Shown: one piece after another, positions 7,369-10,902 of the stretch
How positions within the stretch are numbered: position 1 is the stretch's first letter
How the letters are laid out: every line of letters begins with the position of its first letter
Origin: Desulfobacteraceae bacterium
GTDB lineage: Bacteria > Desulfobacterota > DSM-4660 > Desulfatiglandales > Desulfatiglandaceae
Length of the DNA stretch: 10,902 nt
NCBI GenBank assembly: GCA_011042035.1
Contig: DQZA01000045.1
Location: forward strand, 1 to 10,902
Direction: 5' to 3'
Notes under the pieces: model-generated
What the model was told of the DNA's origin: nothing
Database searches by the model: none
What the model saw: only the letters and a program-made list of their open reading frames with translations
Translations under genes and position numbers: made by a program

Positions 7369-7512
7369 TTACCCATTTCCGGTCAAACCACTTTTGGGTA
7401 GTAATTTACAAGATGTATGGGATATTAAGGTCGTTCTATGCTTAAGAAAGACTTATATTACAATAAGTTAGCATTAGTATTACCCAAAACCGGTCAAACC
7501 AGAAATGGGTAA
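7369..7512. mobile_element. MITE-like element with complex inverted ends, flanked by TA
   Basis: The outer ends are a perfect 11-bp inverted repeat: TTACCCATTTC (7369-7379) and GAAATGGGTAA (7502-7512). Each end is itself a 31-bp palindrome built as TACCCA, 5 bases, GGT, CAA, ACC, 5 bases, TGGGTA (7370-7400 and 7481-7511), with exactly symmetric spacing. Compared end to end in inverse orientation they agree at 26 of 32 positions. The core CCGGTCAAACCA (7379-7390, 7490-7501), however, is in direct orientation. The span CCCATTTC to GAAATGGG (7372-7509) is bordered by TA on both sides, as expected for an IS630/Tc1-mariner-type TA target. The AT-rich interior has no gene. A non-autonomous miniature element is the best reading; a double operator or a structured RNA is the alternative. 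Confidence 0.55.
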
Positions 7513-7574
7513 AAATGCACGCTTTGTGTCACTGGTGGAGGCAATATTTATTGATGGCAGGGAGATGTAAAGCG

Positions 7575-8015
7575 CTATATGATGCCTCGGAGCAATGGGG
7601 AGGATTCGTCAAGGAAGGGGTTTACCACGGTCACACCGTGCCATGTGAAGCCCGGTTGGAAGTCTTCGCTCAGAAGAATGCGGCAACCATTTTCGGCAGC
7701 CACCGATAGGATCAGCGCATCCCAGATATGGAGCTTGTGATCCATCCCTAAGTCGAATGCGGATTTAAAGGCCGTCCATGTTGAATCGGCTATCTCAAAG
7801 GTATCGGCCCATGAAAGAATCGATGCCCTTGCGGCAACGGAGTCAAATCCCCCATTTGCAGTAAGAACTCGATAGAGCTCACCCAGGGTCTGTGCAGGGA
7901 GAACTACTAGTTCTAGCGGGATCTTTTCCACGAGCGCCCGCGCCTTATTACACCGGAGCGGATCACCGATTCCTTCGGCATATGCCATGACATTTGTGTC
8001 AATTGCTACTTTCAC
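7575..8015 (-). CDS. VapC-like PIN-domain toxin (putative ribonuclease)
   Basis: This 146-residue PIN-domain protein is expected to be a Mg-dependent RNase toxin. The acidic site is complete: Asp6 in AIDTNVMAYA, Glu46 in TLGELYR, Asp99 in IWDALILSVA and Asp118 in LLSEDF. The core NGCRILLSEDFQPGF with a following short strand is the standard C-terminal part. The start is a GTG at 8015, 4 bases after the antitoxin stop codon, so the two are translated together. A longer start is not possible without entering the antitoxin. The gene reads toward the MITE-like element, ending 62 bp from it. The RNA target cannot be read from sequence; VapC toxins often cut initiator tRNA or rRNA. Confidence 0.9.
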   Translation of the reverse strand: MKVAIDTNVMAYAEGIGDPLRCNKARALVEKIPLELVVLPAQTLGELYRVLTANGGFDSVAARASILSWADTFEIADSTWTAFKSAFDLGMDHKLHIWDALILSVAAENGCRILLSEDFQPGFTWHGVTVVNPFLDESSPLLRGII

Positions 8016-8019
8016 CTAT

Positions 8020-8253
8020 TCACTCGTAGAGCCCTTCTCGTGTCCATTTGCGTGGCCCGATTGGTTTTTGTTTCCTCAACCTCTCAATCAATCTCCTCTT
8101 TGCCATTCCTTGCAAAGCCACGTCACGCCTTGCCGGGGAGATCGTGGCAATTGGTTTCCCTCGAGAGACCACTGTTATTGTCTCGCCATGGCTGATGGCC
8201 CTAAGAAGCTTTGAAAAGTTCCGGTTTGCATCGCTAGCACTGATTGTTTTCAT
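8020..8253 (-). CDS. Phd/YefM-family antitoxin of the VapC-like toxin
   Basis: This 77-residue antitoxin has the Phd/YefM DNA-binding N-domain: MKTISASDANRNFSKLL, then SHGETITVVSRGKPIATISP (residues 21-40). The positively charged C-terminal tail, RLRKQKPIGPRKWTREGLYE, would wrap the toxin. Phd/YefM antitoxins bind and neutralise their toxin and repress their own promoter. The ATG at 8253 has GGAG 4-5 bases ahead. An in-frame upstream extension to 8316 would run through the promoter and operator and is not used. The toxin gene follows after 4 bases. Confidence 0.88.
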   Translation of the reverse strand: MKTISASDANRNFSKLLRAISHGETITVVSRGKPIATISPARRDVALQGMAKRRLIERLRKQKPIGPRKWTREGLYE

Positions 8254-8268
8254 GCTCCAAGCCCCTTT

Positions 8269-8293
8269 TAAAGTAGTGCTCAACACTACTTTA
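8269..8293 (-). promoter_or_regulatory. Perfect palindromic operator of the Phd-VapC operon
   Basis: TAAAGTAGTG and CACTACTTTA form perfect 10-bp arms around a 5-bp centre. The site covers the -10 element and the start of transcription, so antitoxin binding would block the promoter. This is typical Phd/YefM autoregulation. Confidence 0.8.
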
Positions 8294-8316
8294 TGCCTTT
8301 CCCGCCATTGAGTCAA
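8288..8316 (-). promoter_or_regulatory. Promoter of the Phd-VapC operon
   Basis: On the minus strand TTGACT (8311-8316) and TAAAGT (8288-8293) are 17 bp apart, close to the sigma-70 consensus. The -10 box is the end of the operator palindrome. Confidence 0.7.
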
Positions 8317-8364
8317 GTAAATACAAGTACATCAGCCTAATTGTCTTATTGTTCGTTTTAGGGC

Positions 8365-8393
8365 TTGCTAGGGCTTTTGGTGGGGTGTAAAGT
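8365..8393 (+). promoter_or_regulatory. Possible promoter of the pRiA4b-like gene
   Basis: TTGCTA (8365-8370) and TAAAGT (8388-8393) are 17 bp apart and about 37 bp ahead of the start codon at 8430. AGGGCTT occurs twice, 10 bp apart (8360 and 8370), across the -35 region. GGAGGA at 8414-8419 is the ribosome-binding site. Confidence 0.4.
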
Positions 8394-8429
8394 GTTGGGG
8401 TCAGTGCTAAACATGGAGGAAAGATAGCA

Positions 8430-9590
8430 ATGCCTACCTCACCACATAAGGTATATCAATTCAAGGTCACGTTGAAGGGCATCCGCCCGCCCATATGGCG
8501 AAGAATACAGGTCCCAGAGGACTACACCTTCTGGGATCTCCATGTGGCAATCCAGGATGCCATGGGATGGTTTGACGGTCACCTGCACTGCTTTGAAATG
8601 GTTAATCCCAGGACAGGGCTTTATCAAGAAATAGGTATTCCTGACAAGGACTTTGAGGATTTTGGGAGAGAGGTCCTTGATGGAAGGAGAACACCAATAT
8701 CGTCGTATTTCACACTAGAGAACCCGAAGGCCATCTATACCTATGACTTCGGGGATGACTGGGAGCACGAGATCAAGCTTGAAAAGATTGTCCCGGCGAA
8801 AAAGGGTGTGTCTTATCCCATATGCCTGAAGGGAAAGAGGGCATGCCCTCCTGAAGATTGTGGCGGTGTATGGGGCTATAAAGATATGCTGGAGGTGCTC
8901 TCAGACCCTGATCACGAAGAATATGCGCAAACGCTTGAATGGTTAGGCGAAGAGTTTGATCCGGAAGATTTCGATCCGCAAGAGGTTGTCTTCACTGATC
9001 CTGAAGAGCACTGGGAGATGATGTTTGGGGACCAATATGATGAAGAAGGAGAGAACTTCAATGATGAGGTTGCTTCTGCGGATGACTATATAGATGAGGG
9101 GTTAAACAGAGTAGCTGAAATTCAACTTCGCCTGGTCTTCCTGAGGCTACTTCAAAGGGCCAAGGAAGGGGATCTCGACGGACTGAAGGATGAAGAAAAA
9201 CGAATTGCGCAGGCAATGTTGGAACACGAAGAGGAGTTTTTCCAACCTTCCGAGATTGTAAGTCTGCTCGAACGGGATTTTGATCCTGAGACTGACGTGA
9301 ATCCCTTTTTGCATGTTCTAATTCATTCTGCTGTTGAGGGGCAATTGGCGGCTAAGGACCCCCGAGAAGCCGTTGACTTTTATCAGGCCCGGCGGGAGCG
9401 TGGCTATTCGCATCATGACACCATCCACCTTATCGGCACAATACTGCTGCCTTTCATGTTGAAGGCCATGAAGGAGGAGAGGCCTTTTGAGATCAAGAGG
9501 TACCGCTCTTTATTGAAGAAAGTTAAAACCTGCGCGCCTGAGGAGATTCCTGACCTGCTCGATGAGGAACCGGAGCTTTACCCTTTCTGA
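8430..9590 (+). CDS. pRiA4b ORF-3-like protein with C-terminal DUF1841-like domain
   Basis: This 386-residue cytoplasmic protein has two domains. Residues ~8-200 match the plasmid pRiA4b ORF-3-like family: VYQFKVTLKGIRPPIWRRI (8-26), the FWDLH/AMGWFDGHLHCFE block (34-56), YTYDFGDDWEHEI (103-115), and the Cys segment with Cys132, Cys139 and Cys144 in ACPPEDCGG. A very acidic linker follows (~175-225). The C-terminal part, DVNPFLHVLIHSAVEGQL (289-306) with HDTIHLIG (41 residues into that domain), resembles DUF1841, a small helical family normally on its own. The first family is often listed as a transposon or plasmid accessory protein, but no transposase is nearby and the biochemical role is unknown. 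It is transcribed alone, divergent from the Phd-VapC operon. Confidence 0.85.
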   Translation: MPTSPHKVYQFKVTLKGIRPPIWRRIQVPEDYTFWDLHVAIQDAMGWFDGHLHCFEMVNPRTGLYQEIGIPDKDFEDFGREVLDGRRTPISSYFTLENPKAIYTYDFGDDWEHEIKLEKIVPAKKGVSYPICLKGKRACPPEDCGGVWGYKDMLEVLSDPDHEEYAQTLEWLGEEFDPEDFDPQEVVFTDPEEHWEMMFGDQYDEEGENFNDEVASADDYIDEGLNRVAEIQLRLVFLRLLQRAKEGDLDGLKDEEKRIAQAMLEHEEEFFQPSEIVSLLERDFDPETDVNPFLHVLIHSAVEGQLAAKDPREAVDFYQARRERGYSHHDTIHLIGTILLPFMLKAMKEERPFEIKRYRSLLKKVKTCAPEEIPDLLDEEPELYPF

Positions 9591-9790
9591 GGGAATTACC
9601 TTTCCTTTCATTATTGCCTCGTCCAGGTTTTGGCCTGTAGGGTTGCTCCGTGTTTTTTGTGTACGTTTGATAAAGTTATTTGCGCCCTAACTCCCTTAGA
9701 GTTATGCACAATATTGGTGGAAATCAAGAAGTTTTACCAACCTTGCCGCGAACCTCGCATATTCCTCAAGACATTTTTCGAAAAAACTTG
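9591..9790. other. Intergenic region ahead of the MazEF module
   Basis: No gene is recognised. A weak stem (CAGG/CCTG near 9624-9637) is followed after some distance by a short T-run (9653-9659), not close enough to call a terminator. An AT-rich palindrome TTTTTCGAAAAA (9774-9785) sits just before the -35 box of the next promoter and could act as an UP-element-like sequence. Confidence 0.3.
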
Positions 9791-9819
9791 TTGACCTGAT
9801 ATGGTAGAGAGGGTAATCA
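9791..9819 (+). promoter_or_regulatory. Promoter of the MazEF-type operon
   Basis: TTGACC (9791-9796) and TAATCA (9814-9819) are separated by 17 bp. The match is good at -35 and fair at -10. Operator-like boxes lie on and after it. Confidence 0.6.
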
Positions 9820-9865
9820 TATTAGTATGAATTTCTACCATACTACTAGTATGATATATAGTATG
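9800..9865 (+). promoter_or_regulatory. Operator array of AGTATG boxes for the MazEF-type operon
   Basis: AGTATG occurs at 9824-9829, 9848-9853 and 9860-9865 and inverted (CATACT) at 9839-9844. The middle pair makes the palindrome CATACTACTAGTATG (9839-9853). In addition TATGGTAGA (9800-9808) is the exact inverse of TCTACCATA (9834-9842), so one arm lies in the promoter spacer. Closely spaced short repeats are what ribbon-helix-helix antitoxins bind cooperatively, so autoregulation by the antitoxin at 9886 is likely. Confidence 0.6.
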
Positions 9866-9885
9866 GTTAGAGGGAGTTTAGCGAG

Positions 9886-10143
9886 ATGGGCCAAAGTATG
9901 AAAACAGCAATTTCCATTAAACAAGACCTCTTGGAAAGGGTGGATGAGATCGCCAAGGAATTACGTGTCCCTCGCTCTAGGGTCTTTTCAATTGCGGTGG
10001 AGGAATACTTGCGCAAGAAAGAGTCAGAGGATTTGCTTCGGAAGATAAATGAGGCGCATGTAGAAGAGACTCAAGAGGAAAATGAGATTAAGAAAAGGCA
10101 CAAGAAGAGGCACGGGCGGGCCTTGTTGGAGGGCAAAAGTTGA
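9886..10143 (+). CDS. MazE-type ribbon-helix-helix antitoxin
   Basis: This 85-residue antitoxin has an N-terminal RHH fold: strand TAISI, helix A KQDLLERVDEIAKEL, turn VPRSR and helix B VFSIAVEEYLRKK (to about residue 46). It is followed by a highly charged, probably disordered tail (EETQEENEIKKRHKKR...) that would bind the toxin. GAGGGAG at 9870-9876 is 9 bases ahead of ATG 9886. A second in-frame ATG at 9898 would give MKTAISI, a commoner start in this family, but lacks a clear site of its own. The stop codon overlaps the toxin's start, a hallmark of coupled TA pairs. It is expected to repress the AGTATG-box promoter together with the toxin. Confidence 0.85.
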   Translation: MGQSMKTAISIKQDLLERVDEIAKELRVPRSRVFSIAVEEYLRKKESEDLLRKINEAHVEETQEENEIKKRHKKRHGRALLEGKS

Positions 10144-10490
10144 TTGAGCAAGGTGAGATATACTGGGTTGATCTGGGGGCGCCAAGGGGCTCTAGTCCCG
10201 GACATAAACACCCACACATAGTTATCCAGAACAATGTTTTCAATGCGAGTAAGATAAACACGGTAGTTGTGTGTGTGATTACGTCAAACTTGAGGCGTGC
10301 CAAGTCGCCAGGTAACGTGGTCATAGAGAAGGGCGAAGCGAACATGCCGAAAAAAAGTGTGGTTAATGTGACCCAGCTTTACACTGTGGATAAACGAGAT
10401 CTACTAGATAGAATTGGAAAGGTCTCGAAGGAGAAATTAGAAATGATCCTAGAAGGGGTGAAGATGGTTTTAGAGCCGAGGAGGGTGTAG
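10140..10490 (+). CDS. MazF/PemK-family toxin (putative mRNA interferase) with altered catalytic Arg
   Basis: This 116-residue PemK/MazF fold protein belongs to a family of sequence-specific endoribonucleases. Landmarks are QGEIYWVDLGAPRGS (4-18), PHIVIQNN (25-32), VVCVITSNL (43-51, with the conserved Thr48), GEANMPKKSVVNVTQLYTVDK and the final helix MILEGVKMVL. The length is normal. Translation starts at a TTG that overlaps the antitoxin stop by 4 bases, with GGAGGG at 10128-10133. In the family the segment before PxxVIQ normally reads xxRP, and that Arg is catalytic (Arg25 in Bacillus subtilis MazF). Here it is His24 in GHKHPH, a change one base step from an Arg codon (CGC to CAC). The toxin may be weakened or inactive. 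The rest of the frame is intact. Confidence 0.9.
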   Translation: MIEQGEIYWVDLGAPRGSSPGHKHPHIVIQNNVFNASKINTVVVCVITSNLRRAKSPGNVVIEKGEANMPKKSVVNVTQLYTVDKRDLLDRIGKVSKEKLEMILEGVKMVLEPRRV

Positions 10491-10507
10491 AAAGGTGGGA
10501 TTGGCTG

Positions 10508-10902
10508 CTAACCAATGTATTGTGAAATGGCCTGATGGAGTTGCTCTGGACGCTGGGATCCAATCAATAATATCTGGCCATCCTTTAGCGTCAGCTCAAC
10601 ACCCTGATCTCCATATATCGTCAGTGCCTTGCCTCGTGCGCCGCTGCGCACACCCCAGCCCCCGAACTCCTTTATTGCACTATAGGTAGTCGGAGTGCAT
10701 TTGACAATCTCATCAAACGGGATGACCCGCTTGGCTAAGGGAAAGAGCCTCACGAACACACCTTTGGAGGTGACCACCGTTTCCAGCTTAAGGGAGAAGA
10801 AGAAAAAGCAAAGAGCAAACATGACGCCGAGTACAATCACCCCTACGGCAATAAGGGTGACGTCGGAAAGCGGCTTGTTCCCCCACGGCTCATGATAGAT
10901 GA
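10508..10902 (-). CDS. Membrane-anchored DUF6141-like protein, N-terminus beyond window
   Basis: The reading frame stays open to the right edge, so the GTG at 10840 is probably not the true start. The readable part begins near YHEPWGNKPL, followed by one clear membrane segment (TLIAVGVIVLGVMFALCFFF) and possibly another upstream. Then comes a soluble beta-rich domain with LETVVTSKGVFVRLFPL, IPFDEIVKC, EFGGWGVRSG, GVELTLKDGQ and LLIGSQRPEQL. The order of these motifs is that of the DUF6141-type family (PH-like domain after transmembrane helices), which has no known function. It is convergent with the MazF-type gene with a 17-bp gap and no clear terminator between them. Confidence 0.8.
   Translation of the reverse strand, partial: IYHEPWGNKPLSDVTLIAVGVIVLGVMFALCFFFFSLKLETVVTSKGVFVRLFPLAKRVIPFDEIVKCTPTTYSAIKEFGGWGVRSGARGKALTIYGDQGVELTLKDGQILLIGSQRPEQLHQAISQYIG

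Noticed and set aside
7515..7709. 64-residue plus-strand ORF
   Set aside because: Most of it lies opposite the 3' end of the VapC-like gene, it has no ribosome-binding site and it matches no family.
8254..8316. N-terminal extension of the Phd/YefM antitoxin to a start at 8316
   Set aside because: It would translate through the -35, -10 and operator palindrome; the ATG at 8253 has a good ribosome-binding site and gives the family's usual N-terminus.
10500..10516. Hairpin ATTGG/CCAAT as a terminator between the convergent MazF-type and DUF6141-like genes
   Set aside because: Only five base pairs, no T-run, and it overlaps the coding end of the DUF6141-like gene.

Overview
The window looks like an accessory stretch of chromosome from an anaerobic, mid-GC bacterium, most likely a sulfate-reducing or syntrophic member of the Desulfobacterota (former Deltaproteobacteria). 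This rests on gene types and family resemblance: a HyuB-like subunit beside a phenylacetate-CoA-ligase-type enzyme, an iron-sulfur-flavoprotein-like reductase, a winged-helix/4Fe-4S protein of the kind common in these bacteria, and a DUF4139 exported protein. No rRNA, tRNA or CRISPR array was seen, so the assignment is inference.

Layout. (1) 2-3422, plus strand: a compact catabolic operon with the C-terminal ~90% of a hydantoinase B/acetone-carboxylase-type subunit, an overlapping VOC-fold (methylmalonyl-CoA-epimerase-like) protein, and a PaaK-type acyl/aryl-CoA ligase. A carboxylase-like step followed by CoA activation recalls anaerobic ketone or acetophenone degradation. (2) 3423-4660: decaying DNA. 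It holds a frameshifted ribbon-helix-helix antitoxin relic (plus) converging on a ferredoxin-type gene (minus) that has lost the segment carrying most of its cluster-binding cysteines. (3) 4875-5624: an intact flavoprotein reductase with a cysteine cluster, then a short intergenic tract with a 7-base period. (4) 5756-7145: a secreted DUF4139 protein gene broken early by an imperfect 7-base tandem duplication. (5) 7146-7574: a non-coding stretch containing a MITE-like element with two 31-bp palindromic ends flanked by TA. (6) 7575-8316, minus: a Phd/YefM-VapC toxin-antitoxin pair with its promoter and a perfect palindromic operator. (7) 8430-9590, plus: a two-domain protein, pRiA4b ORF-3-like plus a DUF1841-like tail. 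(8) 9791-10490, plus: a MazEF-type module with a promoter and an array of AGTATG boxes; the toxin has His where the family has its catalytic Arg. (9) 10508-end, minus: the C-terminal part of a membrane-anchored DUF6141-like protein.

Taken together, the left third is ordinary anaerobic metabolism. From 3.5 kb on, the window is a patchwork of toxin-antitoxin modules (two whole, one relic), a mobile-element-like repeat and two broken genes, as expected of a region under repeated insertion and decay. No clearly new multi-gene system was found. The least ordinary items are the 7369-7512 element, the substituted MazF active site and the way the two pseudogenes were made.
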